Shown here one piece after another: positions 7,939 to 16,526 of a stretch of 22,657 bases of DNA. Numbering within the stretch: the stretch's first letter is position 1; the number at the start of each line of letters is the position of its first letter. The notes under the pieces were generated by a model that saw only the letters and a list, made by a program, of their open reading frames with translations, did no database searches and was not told the origin of the DNA. The position numbers were made by a program, and so were the translations under genes. The stretch spans positions 4,215 through 26,871 of the forward strand of contig DFBI01000212.1 in assembly GCA_002367335.1 (NCBI GenBank), in the 5' to 3' direction. This stretch comes from Syntrophaceae bacterium UBA3084 (GTDB lineage Bacteria; Desulfobacterota; Syntrophia; Syntrophales; UBA6807).

Positions 7939-8132
7939 TTATCTTTGACCTGAAGCGGCAAAGGCGCAAGGGTAAAAGGATTAGGGATTAATGAATAATC
8001 CTGTAATCCGGGATATTAAACTTCGTTTTTTTAGCCTTTAGCCTTTCGTTGTTGATGCTGCTATCTGTGCGAAAAACGCAGTTGTTGGCAATAAAGACTA
8101 TAATAACCTAGCGAACAAAGGGAGTTGATCCA
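7939..8132. other. rpoB-rpoC spacer filled by a palindromic element
   Basis: The 194-bp gap is longer than the few bases to about 100 bp usual between these two genes. No open frame of interest lies in it. Most of it (7956-8048) is a nested inverted repeat described separately. The last part holds a weak TGCG/CGCA hairpin (8068-8080 region) and the ribosome-binding site of rpoC, AAGGGAG (8118-8124). Confidence 0.7.
7956..8048. repeat. palindromic element between rpoB and rpoC
   Basis: Two nested inverted repeats are visible. The outer arms are 7956-7977 (GGCAAAGGCGCAAGGG core) and 8029-8048 (TTAGCCTTTAGCCTTTCG), agreeing at about 16 of 18 positions with one 2-base gap. The inner arms are 7978-7990 (GGATTA-G-GGATTA) and 7996-8009 (TAATCC-TG-TAATCC). 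They form two perfect 6-bp helices around the 5-nt loop ATGAA. In RNA this would be a long hairpin with an unpaired bulge at 8010-8028. No poly-U tract follows directly, so it is not a standard terminator. It could be a REP-like or miniature-element remnant, or an RNA-processing site. Confidence 0.65.
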
Positions 8133-11100
8133 GTGGAAGATATTTTTAGTTTTTTTGAAAAACCCAAGGATCCTGTAAGATTCGATGCAATAAAGGTATC
8201 TATTGCCTCGCCCGAAAAAATTCTTTCGTGGTCCCGTGGCGAGGTAAAAAAACCTGAGACAATAAATTACAGGACCTTTAAACCGGAAAGAGATGGCCTT
8301 TTTTGTGCTAGGATCTTTGGTCCCGTTAAAGATTATGAATGTCTGTGCGGAAGATACAAGAGAATGAAACACAGGGGGGTAGTCTGTGAGAAATGCGGGG
8401 TTGAAGTTACTCAGTCCAGGGTACGCAGAGAAAGAATGGGGCATATAACCTTAGCTTCACCCGTTGCCCATATCTGGTTTTTGAAGAGTTTACCCAGCAG
8501 AATCGGAAATGCCCTGGATTTGACGCTAAAGGAACTGGAAAAGGTGTTGTATTTTGAGTCTTGGATAGTACTGGATCCTAAGGATACTCCCCTGAAGAAA
8601 AAAGAAATACTGGCTGAGGAAGAGTATCACGAAGCAGAAGAAACATATGGCAAAGACAGTTTTGAGGCCGATATCGGTGCCGGGGCAATAAGAAAGCTTC
8701 TTGAGGAAATCCATCTGGAGAATCTTGATGAAGAACTAAGAGCCGGACTAAAGGTGGCTACCTCTGAAACGAAAAGAAAAAAACTGGCGAAAAGACTAAA
8801 GGTTATTGAAGCGTTAAGAAAGTCTGGTAACAAGCCGGAATGGATGATTTTAACCGTTATCCCCGTCATACCACCTGATTTAAGGCCGCTGGTTCCGCTG
8901 GATGGTGGTCGTTTTGCCACATCTGATTTGAATGATCTTTACCGGAGGGTGATTAACAGAAATAACCGTTTGAAGCGATTGCAGGAATTGAATGCACCTG
9001 AAATTATCATAAGAAACGAAAAAAGAATGCTCCAGGAAGCAGTTGATGTCTTGTTTGATAATGGAAGGCGTGGAAAGGCTATTACTGGTTCGAATTCAAG
9101 ACCTTTACGGTCCCTGTCCGATATGCTGAAGGGAAAGCAGGGAAGGTTCAGGCAAAACCTTCTCGGCAAAAGGGTGGATTATTCCGGGAGATCCGTGATT
9201 ACCGTGGGACCCGATCTAAGGCTCCATCAATGTGGTCTGCCTAAGAAGATGGCACTGGAACTCTTTAAGCCTTTTATCTATAATCGGCTCGAGGAAAAGG
9301 GCTATGTGACTACCGTAAAAAGTGCCAAGAAGATGGTTGAAAAAGAAGCTCCTGAAGTATGGGATGCCCTTGACGAGGTTGTTCGCGAGTATCCCGTTCT
9401 GCTCAATAGAGCTCCGACCCTGCATAGATTGGGCATACAAGCTTTTGAACCTGTACTTATAGAAGGTAAGGCTATTCAGCTTCATCCTCTTGTCTGTACA
9501 GCATTTAATGCTGATTTTGATGGTGATCAAATGGCCGTTCACGTGCCTTTGTCCCTCGAGGCTCAGATAGAAGCGAGGGTCTTAATGATGTCGACAAACA
9601 ACATTCTCTCACCAGCTAATGGTAAACCGGTTATTGTGCCCAGTCAGGATATTGTTCTCGGTATATATTATTTGACAAGATCAAAGGATCATGTAAGGGG
9701 CGAAAAGATAGTTTTTGCCGACCCCGAAGAGGTTAGGAGTGCGTACGATGCCGGTAAAGTTGAACTTCACGCAATGATAAAAGTTCGCATTGACGGTGAG
9801 CTGGCAGATACAACTGTAGGCAGAATTTTACTTTATGAGATCATTCCTGGTGAAATTCCCTTCCATTTAGTTAATAAAGCTATCAATAAAAAGGAAATGG
9901 CTAATCTCATTGATTACTGCTATCGATCGTGCGGCGTTAAACCGACCGTTATATTAGCAGACAAACTAAAGGATCTCGGTTTTGAATATGCTTCCAAATC
10001 TGGGTTGTCCATTGCTATTGATGACATGATTATCCCTGCCAGTAAGGATAAAATTGTATCGAAGGCAAATCTTGATGTTATAAAAATTCAGAAACAATAT
10101 ATGGAGGGTTTGATCACCGACGGTGAGCGTTACAATAAAGTTATTGATATATGGGCTCAGGCGACTGAAAAAGTTGCTGATGAGATGCTAAAAGAACTTG
10201 GGACGGAAGAATCGAGGACTCCTGATAATCAGATAGTGAAAAGTGAAAGTTTTAATCCCATTTACATGATGGCTGATTCAGGTGCGAGGGGGAGTGCGGC
10301 ACAGATAAGGCAACTTGCCGGCATGAGGGGATTAATGGCGAAACCGTCAGGGGAAATCATCGAAACGCCGATCACTGCCAATTTTAGAGAAGGGTTGTCG
10401 GTTCTTCAATACTTCATTTCTACCCATGGTGCCAGAAAGGGTCTTGCCGATACAGCGCTGAAAACAGCAAATTCAGGTTATCTTACCAGGAGACTTGTTG
10501 ACGTGGCACAGGACTGTATCATTACCGAGGAGGATTGTGGCACCATTGATGGAATCTATGTTTCAGCTCTTGTTGAAGGTGGTGAAATCATAGAGACGGC
10601 TGGTGAGCGTGTTCTCGGAAGAGTTGCTCTTGAAGATATTAAGGATTCTTTTACCGGTGAAATCCTGGTAAGAGCAAACGAGGAAATTAATGAAACACTG
10701 GCAGACAAAATCGACAGGGCGGGATTGGAAAGAGTACTTATCCGATCCGCTTTGACCTGTAAATCAAAGTATGGTGTTTGCGCCAGGTGCTATGGAAGGG
10801 ATCTGGCACATGGTCACCTGGTAAATATAGGTGAAGCCGCTGGTATCATTGCAGCTCAATCCATTGGTGAACCGGGGACCCAGTTGACGATGAGAACCTT
10901 TCATATTGGTGGTACCGCAAAGTTTGAAGAACATTCAACCCTCGAAGCACGGCATGAAGGTATATTGAAATTTGTCAATTTCAATGTGGCTAAAAGGCAG
11001 GGAAATGATCAAGTGGTGATGAGTAGAAACGGAGAGGTTCATGTTCTTGATGAGGAAGGGAGAAACCGTGGTAAATACCCTGTTCCCTACGGAGCGCATC

Positions 11101-12269
11101 TGAAAATTGAGGAGGGTCATGAGATAAGAAGAGGAGAGCAGATTGCAGAGTGGGATCCGTTTTCGATACCTGTTCTTGCCGAGGTTGACGGGACTGTAAA
11201 GTTTGGAGATGTTATCGAAGGGAAAACCATGCAGGAGCAGGTTGATGTGATTACTGGTCTTTCCAGAAAGGTTATCGTTGAGTGCTGGGATATAGATTTA
11301 CGTCCCAGAGCTTCAATTAAAGATAAAGATGGAAAAACAGCCAAAGCGCCGGGCACCCATGCTAATGCGAGACACTTGCTGCCAGTGGGGGCTAATCTTA
11401 TCGTGATGGAAGGAGATACGATTAAAGCGGGTGATATTATTGCCAAGATTCCCAGGGAAACGACAAAAACTAAGGATATCACAGGTGGTCTGCCCCGTGT
11501 AGCCGAACTTTTCGAGGCACGAAAACCAAAGGAACATGCTGTAATTGCGGAAATTGATGGAACAGTTTCCTACGGTAAGGATCTTAAGGGGAAGAGGAGG
11601 GTAGTGGTAACTCCCAGTGTGGGCGAATCGAAAGACTACCTTATCCCCAAAGGTAAACATATAACGGTTCAGGAAGGTGACAGAGTTATAGCAGGCGAGC
11701 CTCTAATGGATGGTGCAAATAACCCTCACGATATTCTTAATATTAAGGGGGAGAAAGAATTAGCAAAATACCTTGTCGACGAGGTACAGGAAGTTTACAG
11801 ATTGCAGGGAGTCAAAATCAACGATAAACATATAGAAATTATTGTGCGCCAAATGTTGAAGAAAGTGAAGGTTATAGACCCAGGTGATACGAATTTCTTT
11901 GTAGACGAGCAAGCGGATAGATCTGAATTTGAAGAAGAAAATGAAAAAATAATTTCTGATGGAGGAACCCCTGCTACCGGGGAGCCGATACTTCTTGGAA
12001 TTACAAAGGCATCCTTGAGCACCTCCAGCTTTATTTCGGCAGCATCGTTTCAGGAAACAACTCGTGTGCTGACAGAAGCTGCTTTATCCGGGAAAGTGGA
12101 TCATCTAAGAGGGCTTAAAGAAAATGTCATTATGGGAAGATTGATTCCGGCGGGCACAGGTCTTTCAATGTATAAAGAATTAGGTGCTAAAGTTGAAGAA
12201 GAGAAAAAATTAGTTCAAGAAAGTGAGCAAATAAGTGAGAAATCTCTTGACAGGCCAGCCGTAAATTGA
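8133..12269 (+). CDS. rpoC: DNA-directed RNA polymerase subunit beta'
   Basis: A 1378-residue beta' subunit. Zinc site 1 is visible near residues 69-91 (CLCGRYKRMKH...CEKCG). The catalytic NADFDGDQMAVH motif places the three Mg-binding aspartates at D461, D463 and D465. The bridge and trigger region includes GEPGTQLTMRTFHIGG, and zinc site 2 contributes CKSKYGVCARC. The start is a GTG at 8133 with AAGGGAG (8118-8124) 8 bases upstream, giving the product MEDIFSFFEKP. It is separated from rpoB by a 194-bp palindrome-rich spacer. No insertion, frameshift or missing key residue was seen. Confidence 0.98.
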   Translation: MEDIFSFFEKPKDPVRFDAIKVSIASPEKILSWSRGEVKKPETINYRTFKPERDGLFCARIFGPVKDYECLCGRYKRMKHRGVVCEKCGVEVTQSRVRRERMGHITLASPVAHIWFLKSLPSRIGNALDLTLKELEKVLYFESWIVLDPKDTPLKKKEILAEEEYHEAEETYGKDSFEADIGAGAIRKLLEEIHLENLDEELRAGLKVATSETKRKKLAKRLKVIEALRKSGNKPEWMILTVIPVIPPDLRPLVPLDGGRFATSDLNDLYRRVINRNNRLKRLQELNAPEIIIRNEKRMLQEAVDVLFDNGRRGKAITGSNSRPLRSLSDMLKGKQGRFRQNLLGKRVDYSGRSVITVGPDLRLHQCGLPKKMALELFKPFIYNRLEEKGYVTTVKSAKKMVEKEAPEVWDALDEVVREYPVLLNRAPTLHRLGIQAFEPVLIEGKAIQLHPLVCTAFNADFDGDQMAVHVPLSLEAQIEARVLMMSTNNILSPANGKPVIVPSQDIVLGIYYLTRSKDHVRGEKIVFADPEEVRSAYDAGKVELHAMIKVRIDGELADTTVGRILLYEIIPGEIPFHLVNKAINKKEMANLIDYCYRSCGVKPTVILADKLKDLGFEYASKSGLSIAIDDMIIPASKDKIVSKANLDVIKIQKQYMEGLITDGERYNKVIDIWAQATEKVADEMLKELGTEESRTPDNQIVKSESFNPIYMMADSGARGSAAQIRQLAGMRGLMAKPSGEIIETPITANFREGLSVLQYFISTHGARKGLADTALKTANSGYLTRRLVDVAQDCIITEEDCGTIDGIYVSALVEGGEIIETAGERVLGRVALEDIKDSFTGEILVRANEEINETLADKIDRAGLERVLIRSALTCKSKYGVCARCYGRDLAHGHLVNIGEAAGIIAAQSIGEPGTQLTMRTFHIGGTAKFEEHSTLEARHEGILKFVNFNVAKRQGNDQVVMSRNGEVHVLDEEGRNRGKYPVPYGAHLKIEEGHEIRRGEQIAEWDPFSIPVLAEVDGTVKFGDVIEGKTMQEQVDVITGLSRKVIVECWDIDLRPRASIKDKDGKTAKAPGTHANARHLLPVGANLIVMEGDTIKAGDIIAKIPRETTKTKDITGGLPRVAELFEARKPKEHAVIAEIDGTVSYGKDLKGKRRVVVTPSVGESKDYLIPKGKHITVQEGDRVIAGEPLMDGANNPHDILNIKGEKELAKYLVDEVQEVYRLQGVKINDKHIEIIVRQMLKKVKVIDPGDTNFFVDEQADRSEFEEENEKIISDGGTPATGEPILLGITKASLSTSSFISAASFQETTRVLTEAALSGKVDHLRGLKENVIMGRLIPAGTGLSMYKELGAKVEEEKKLVQESEQISEKSLDRPAVN

Positions 12270-12321
12270 TAGATATCTCGAGTTTTTTCTAATGTTAAGT
12301 ATTGTTTAGCCAGGAGGAATA

Positions 12322-12693
12322 GTGCCCACGATAAATCAGTTAATTCGAAAGGGAAGAGCAAAGGTCCAGAAGAAGACTACAACGCCTGCTTTGTCTCGTT
12401 GTCCTCAGAGAAGAGGGGTATGTGTCAGGGTTTATACAACCACCCCCAAAAAGCCAAATTCCGCTTTAAGAAAAGTGGCGAGGGTTCGTCTTACCAGTGG
12501 TTATGAAGTAACGTCGTATATCCCCGGGATGGGGCATAATCTTCAAGAACATTCTGTTGTTCTTGTTCGGGGAGGTCGAGTGAAGGATCTTCCCGGGGTA
12601 AGATATCATATCGTAAGGGGTACGCTTGATACAATGGGCGTTCAGGATAGAAAGCAGAGCAGATCAAAGTATGGCACCAAGAGGCCAGCTTAA
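12322..12693 (+). CDS. rpsL: 30S ribosomal protein S12
   Basis: A 123-residue S12 at the decoding centre. The streptomycin-related residues are of the sensitive type: TPKKPNSALRK around residues 41-51 and GGRVKDLPGVRYH around 84-96, the latter including the aspartate that is methylthiolated in some bacteria. The start is a GTG at 12322. AGGAGG at 12312-12317 lies only 4 bases upstream, slightly short spacing, but the product MPTINQLIRKGR matches the family start exactly. It opens the str cluster 52 bp after rpoC; no terminator separates them, so readthrough from rpoBC is likely. Confidence 0.98.
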   Translation: MPTINQLIRKGRAKVQKKTTTPALSRCPQRRGVCVRVYTTTPKKPNSALRKVARVRLTSGYEVTSYIPGMGHNLQEHSVVLVRGGRVKDLPGVRYHIVRGTLDTMGVQDRKQSRSKYGTKRPA

Positions 12694-12707
12694 TCAGGGA
12701 CGATTTT

Positions 12708-13178
12708 ATGCCAAGAAGAAGAGAAGTACCGAAAAGAGAAACTTTACCAGATCCAAAATATAATAATGAGCTTATAACTAAGTTTATCAATAATTTGTTA
12801 AAAAAGGGTAAGAAGAACGTAGCCAATTCTATACTATATGGTGCTTTTGATATTATAGAACAAAAAACGAAGGAATCATCTGTTGAGATTTTCGAACGAG
12901 CTGTTGGTAATGTAAAACCTGTTGTGGAAGTTAAATCAAGGCGGGTAGGTGGTTCTACTTATCAGGTGCCAACGGAAGTATCTTCTGCGAGACGAGTTGC
13001 CCTGGCGATTAGATGGTTGATAAGCGGTGCACATAAACGAGCCGAAAAGACGATGCGGGAAAAGTTGGCTGCCGAATTTCTGGATGCTGCTAACAATAGA
13101 GGTACCGCTGTTAAGAAGAAGGAAGATACACATAAAATGGCTGAGGCTAATAAGGCATTTGCGCATTACAGATTTTGA
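12708..13178 (+). CDS. rpsG: 30S ribosomal protein S7
   Basis: A 156-residue S7, the primary binding protein that nucleates the 30S head on the 3' major domain of 16S rRNA. Length is typical. The start MPRRREVPKRE and the conserved RRVGGSTYQVP block (about residues 78-88) and end HRMAEANKAFAHYRF-like tail are clear. The ATG at 12708 has AGGGA (12696-12700) 7 bases upstream. The gap to rpsL is 14 bp. In most bacteria fusA follows it; here a 179-bp non-coding gap leads straight to tuf. Confidence 0.98.
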   Translation: MPRRREVPKRETLPDPKYNNELITKFINNLLKKGKKNVANSILYGAFDIIEQKTKESSVEIFERAVGNVKPVVEVKSRRVGGSTYQVPTEVSSARRVALAIRWLISGAHKRAEKTMREKLAAEFLDAANNRGTAVKKKEDTHKMAEANKAFAHYRF

Positions 13179-13357
13179 TTTGTCTTTTGAGCTCTACTTT
13201 TTCCAAGTGATCTTCGCTTAGTGTGGATGGATTTTATAACCACAGAATCGTATCGAAGGATGTTATTGACAAAAACGCATTCGGGAGGATGCTAGTAAGA
13301 TTAATAGAACAATTAATGAACGAACCAGTCAACCTAATTGAAGGAGGTAGATGAAAA

Positions 13358-14551
13358 ATGGCTAAGGAAAAATTTGAAAGGACGAAGCCGCATCTTAACA
13401 TCGGAACAATCGGACATGTGGATCACGGTAAGACGACGCTTACCTCTGCTATAACAAAACACTTAGCAAATAAAGGATTGGCCGAGTATATGGCCTTCGA
13501 TGCAATCGATAATGCCCCGGAAGAAAAGGAAAGGGGCGTTACGATTAATATAGCCCACGTAGAATATGAAACTGAAAAGAGACATTATGCTCATGTCGAT
13601 TGTCCCGGGCATGCTGACTACATCAAAAATATGATTTCGGGAGCCGCTCATATGGATGGAACAATTCTTGTGGTGGCTGCCTCAGATGGTCCGATGCCCC
13701 AAACGAGAGAACATATCCTCCTTGCGAGACAGGTTCAGGTTCCTTATGTTATCGTTTATTTAAACAAGGTTGATTTAGTTGATGATCCGGAATTGCTTGA
13801 TCTCGTTGAACTTGAGGTAAGAGAATTATTAACGGAATATGATTATCCTGGCGATGATATTCCCATTATCCGGGGATCTGCCCTGAAGGCTCTGGAGAGC
13901 GATGATCCCGATTCAGAAGATGTCAAGAGCATCTGGGAGCTAATGGATGCAGTTGATAGCTATATTCCTGAGCCTGAGCGTGATCTGGATAAACCGTTCC
14001 TTATGCCGGTTGGCGATGTGTTCAGTATTTCCGGTCGTGGTACAGTTGTTACCGGCAGGGTAGACCGCGGCATCATAAAAACCGGAGAAGAGGTAGAAAT
14101 AGTTGGCATCAAACCAACACTTAAGACGGTTTGCACAGGTGTGGAAATGTTCCGCAAAACCTTGGATGAAGGCAGAGCAGGTGATGATATTGGTGTACTT
14201 CTCAGGGGCACAAAACGTGATGAGGTTGAGAGAGGGCAGGTTGTGGCAAAACCCGGATCGATTACCCCTCACACAAAATTCAAGGCGCAGGTTTACGTTC
14301 TGACAAAAGAAGAAGGTGGAAGACATACCCCTTTCTTTTCAGGATACCGTCCCCAGTTTTACTTCCGGACGACGGATGTTACCGGTATTTCCACGTTGCC
14401 TGAGGGTGTAGAAATGGTTATGCCAGGTGATAATGTGGAGATAGAGGGCCAGTTGATCACACCTATAGCAATGGAAGTCCAACTGAGATTTGCTATTCGT
14501 GAAGGTGGAAGAACTGTTGGTGCCGGAGTAGTGAGTGAAATTTTAGAGTAG
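13358..14551 (+). CDS. tuf: translation elongation factor Tu
   Basis: A 397-residue EF-Tu, the GTPase that delivers aminoacyl-tRNA to the ribosome. The P-loop GHVDHGKT is at 19-26, DCPGH at 81-85 with the catalytic H85, and NKVD at 136-139. Domains II and III follow to GAGVVSEILE. The start ATG at 13358 gives MAKEKFERTKPHLNIG, with GGAGG (13343-13347) upstream. An ATG at 13351 is in another frame. It lies directly between rpsG and rpsJ with no fusA gene. No second tuf is seen at the tRNA-rpmG junction, so it may be the only copy, though the rest of the genome is not visible. Confidence 0.98.
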   Translation: MAKEKFERTKPHLNIGTIGHVDHGKTTLTSAITKHLANKGLAEYMAFDAIDNAPEEKERGVTINIAHVEYETEKRHYAHVDCPGHADYIKNMISGAAHMDGTILVVAASDGPMPQTREHILLARQVQVPYVIVYLNKVDLVDDPELLDLVELEVRELLTEYDYPGDDIPIIRGSALKALESDDPDSEDVKSIWELMDAVDSYIPEPERDLDKPFLMPVGDVFSISGRGTVVTGRVDRGIIKTGEEVEIVGIKPTLKTVCTGVEMFRKTLDEGRAGDDIGVLLRGTKRDEVERGQVVAKPGSITPHTKFKAQVYVLTKEEGGRHTPFFSGYRPQFYFRTTDVTGISTLPEGVEMVMPGDNVEIEGQLITPIAMEVQLRFAIREGGRTVGAGVVSEILE

Positions 14552-14567
14552 CGATTGTATAGGGAAT

Positions 14568-14876
14568 ATGGAAAATCAAAAGATTAGAATTCGGCTCAGG
14601 GCTTACGACTATAAGTTGTTAGATCGGTCAGCGCGGGATATAGTTGAAACAGCAGAGAGAACAGGTGCACGTGTTGCCGGGCCTATTCCTCTTCCTACCA
14701 GGATAAACAAGTATTGTGTAAATAGATCACCCCACGTTGATAAAAAATCGAGAGAACAGTTTGAGATCAGAACACATAAGAGAATTATAGATATTATTGA
14801 GCCAACACAGGCAACTGTGGATACCCTGATGAAATTGGATCTTTCCGCTGGTGTCGACGTTGAGATAAAGTTGTAG
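14568..14876 (+). CDS. rpsJ: 30S ribosomal protein S10 (NusE)
   Basis: A 102-residue S10. It is part of the 30S head and, as NusE, binds NusB and the NusG KOW domain in antitermination and transcription-translation coupling. The recognisable segments are KIRIRLRAYDYKLLD (from residue 5) and GPIPLPTRINKYCVNRSPHV (about 39-58), the latter covering the exposed loop. The ATG at 14568 follows AGGGAAT (14561-14567) very closely, so initiation may depend on coupling with tuf, whose stop is 16 bp upstream. A terminator-like hairpin follows the gene. Confidence 0.97.
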   Translation: MENQKIRIRLRAYDYKLLDRSARDIVETAERTGARVAGPIPLPTRINKYCVNRSPHVDKKSREQFEIRTHKRIIDIIEPTQATVDTLMKLDLSAGVDVEIKL

Positions 14877-14890
14877 CTCCGGCATATGGT

Positions 14891-14927
14891 AGGGGGTGGT
14901 GTTTGGGAAATCCATCCCCTCTTTTTT
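14891..14927 (+). terminator. intrinsic-terminator-like hairpin between rpsJ and rplC
   Basis: AGGGGGTGG (14891-14899) pairs with CCATCCCCT (14912-14920) over 9 bp with one G-U wobble around a 12-nt loop. It is followed at once by CTTTTTT (14921-14927). This is the form of a Rho-independent terminator on the + strand. It sits inside the S10 operon, 40 bp ahead of rplC, so it must be partial, regulated, or bypassed by a promoter or antitermination. The short gap after it contains an A+T-rich stretch but no clear promoter pair. Confidence 0.75.
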
Positions 14928-14966
14928 ATTCAAAATTGCAATCTATTATAAGAGATCATAAGTGTT

Positions 14967-15590
14967 ATGGAAAAAGGGCTTATTGGTAAAAAGTTGGGTA
15001 TGACCCAGATATTCTGGGAGGATGGTGCTGCTATCCCGGTAACCGTTATAGAGGCAGGTCCCTGCGTTGTTATCCAGAAAAAGACTAAAGAAACTGACAA
15101 TTATGATGCCATACAGTTGGGTTTTAGCCGTCAGAAAGAAAAAAAAGTGACAAAACCTCTGAAGGGTCACTTTGAAAAAGCAGGTAAAGGATATTTTCGA
15201 TTTCTCAGAGAGTTTCGTGTGGAATCTCCCGGTAATTATGAAGTTGGGCAGGAGTTAAAAGCGGATATCTTTGAAATTGGTGATCGTGTAGACGTGATCG
15301 GAATAACAAAGGGGAAAGGTTTTGCCGGAGTTATAAAAAGGCATGGGTTCCATGGTGGCGGGGCTACTCATGGTTCAATGTTTCACAGAGCCCCCGGATC
15401 TATAGGGGCCAGTGCATATCCTTCACGGGTATTTAAGGGCACAAAGCTGCCAGGGCAAATGGGCAACAAAAGGCAAACCATACAACATCTTATTGTAGTG
15501 GGAGTCAATGTCGGTAGGAACTTAATCCTGGTAAGGGGAGCTGTTCCAGGCAGTAAAAGCGGTATTATCATAATTAATAGTATAACATAG
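14967..15590 (+). CDS. rplC: 50S ribosomal protein L3
   Basis: A 207-residue L3, an early assembly protein that reaches into the peptidyl-transferase centre. The start MEKGLIGKKLGMTQIF is canonical. The central extension is clear (GFHGGGATHGSMFHRAPGSIG, given in part), as is LPGQMGNKRQT, whose glutamine is methylated in some bacteria. The ATG at 14967 has no strong ribosome-binding site (only AAGAG-like purines around 14950). This is unusual in the operon, and it lies just after the terminator-like hairpin. Expression could therefore depend on local RNA structure. rplD begins 5 bp after its stop. Confidence 0.97.
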   Translation: MEKGLIGKKLGMTQIFWEDGAAIPVTVIEAGPCVVIQKKTKETDNYDAIQLGFSRQKEKKVTKPLKGHFEKAGKGYFRFLREFRVESPGNYEVGQELKADIFEIGDRVDVIGITKGKGFAGVIKRHGFHGGGATHGSMFHRAPGSIGASAYPSRVFKGTKLPGQMGNKRQTIQHLIVVGVNVGRNLILVRGAVPGSKSGIIIINSIT

Positions 15591-15595
15591 GGAAG

Positions 15596-16228
15596 TTGGT
15601 AAAAGTGTCGGTTTTAAATGTATATGATATTGAAAAAAGAAAAGTTTCCGAATTAGAACTTAGCGATTCTGTTTTTGGAGCGTCGATCAGAGAGCATTTA
15701 ATATATGAAGTTGTAAAAATGCAGATGGCCTCGAAGAGAAAAGGTGCCGCGTCGACAAAAGGCCGAAGCGATGTTAGGGGAGGCGGTAGAAAGCCATGGC
15801 GTCAAAAAGGAACAGGAAGAGCCAGGGCTGGTACTATAAGGTCTCCTATCTGGAGGGGTGGTGGTATTGTGTTTGGCCCTACACCGCGAGATTATTCTTA
15901 CAAGGTTCCCAAAAAGATAAGAAAAGCAGCTCTCAGGTCAGCCCTGAGTTTAAAGATTAGAGCAGATAAGATGTTGATCCTCAAGGATTTCCCGATGGAG
16001 GAAATAAAGACAAAGATATTTAAGGAAGTGCTCGATAAATTCGGGTTGAAGAGTGTTCTTTTTGTATTGGATAAGTCAGATCCAATACTTGAAAAGTCTT
16101 CTAGAAATATCAAAGATGTTAAGATGATGCGGTCAGAGGGTATTAATGTATATGATCTTTTAAAATATGATAATCTTGTTATGTTAGAACCTTCTGTAAA
16201 GATGATAGAAAGGGCTTTGTTGTCATAA
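15596..16228 (+). CDS. rplD: 50S ribosomal protein L4
   Basis: A protein of 210 residues from a TTG at 15596. L4 lines the exit tunnel and, in some bacteria, controls the S10 operon. The tunnel loop is clear: GGGRKPWRQKGTGRARAG (about residues 61-78), then SPIWRGGG. The start is uncertain. TTG 15596 gives MVKVSVLNVYD, which aligns with family N-termini, but AGGGAAG (15589-15595) abuts it. The in-frame GTG at 15605 has better spacing and would shorten the protein by 3 residues. The stop overlaps the rplW start by one base (TAATG), implying translational coupling. Confidence 0.95.
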   Translation: MVKVSVLNVYDIEKRKVSELELSDSVFGASIREHLIYEVVKMQMASKRKGAASTKGRSDVRGGGRKPWRQKGTGRARAGTIRSPIWRGGGIVFGPTPRDYSYKVPKKIRKAALRSALSLKIRADKMLILKDFPMEEIKTKIFKEVLDKFGLKSVLFVLDKSDPILEKSSRNIKDVKMMRSEGINVYDLLKYDNLVMLEPSVKMIERALLS

Positions 16229-16509
16229 TGGATTTATATTCCGTCATTAAGAGACCACTTGTTACAGAAAAAACCACAATTGCAAGGGATGAGGAGAATA
16301 AATATGTTTTCGTAGTTAACCGCAAAGCTACGAAGATTGATATTCGCAATGCCGTTGAAAAAATCTTTAAAGTGAAAGTCATGGGAGTGCGGACGATTAA
16401 TGTAACAGGTAAGAAAAAAAGATTGGGGCGAACCGTGGGTAAGGGAAAAGACTGGAAAAAAGTAATCATTACCCTTCCTCCTGGAAGTAGTGTGGACATC
16501 TTTGAGTAG
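16228..16509 (+). CDS. rplW: 50S ribosomal protein L23
   Basis: A 93-residue L23, which sits at the tunnel exit and docks trigger factor, SRP and the Sec translocon. The start MDLYSVIKRPLVTEKT is canonical, and the basic loop GKKKRLGRTVGKGKDWKK is at about residues 61-78. Its ATG overlaps the rplD stop codon by one base. The only nearby purine run (AAAGGG around 16210) is distant, so re-initiation by ribosomes finishing rplD is the likely mode. rplB follows after 17 bp. Confidence 0.97.
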   Translation: MDLYSVIKRPLVTEKTTIARDEENKYVFVVNRKATKIDIRNAVEKIFKVKVMGVRTINVTGKKKRLGRTVGKGKDWKKVIITLPPGSSVDIFE

Positions 16510-16526
16510 AAAAAAGGCAAGAATCA

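Noticed and set aside
13266..13301. Promoter for tuf built on TTGACA at 13266-13271
   Set aside because: The -35 box is perfect, but at 17-18 bp the -10 candidates (ATGCTA, TGCTAG) are poor, and the better TAAGAT lies 24 bp away. Not strong enough to annotate.
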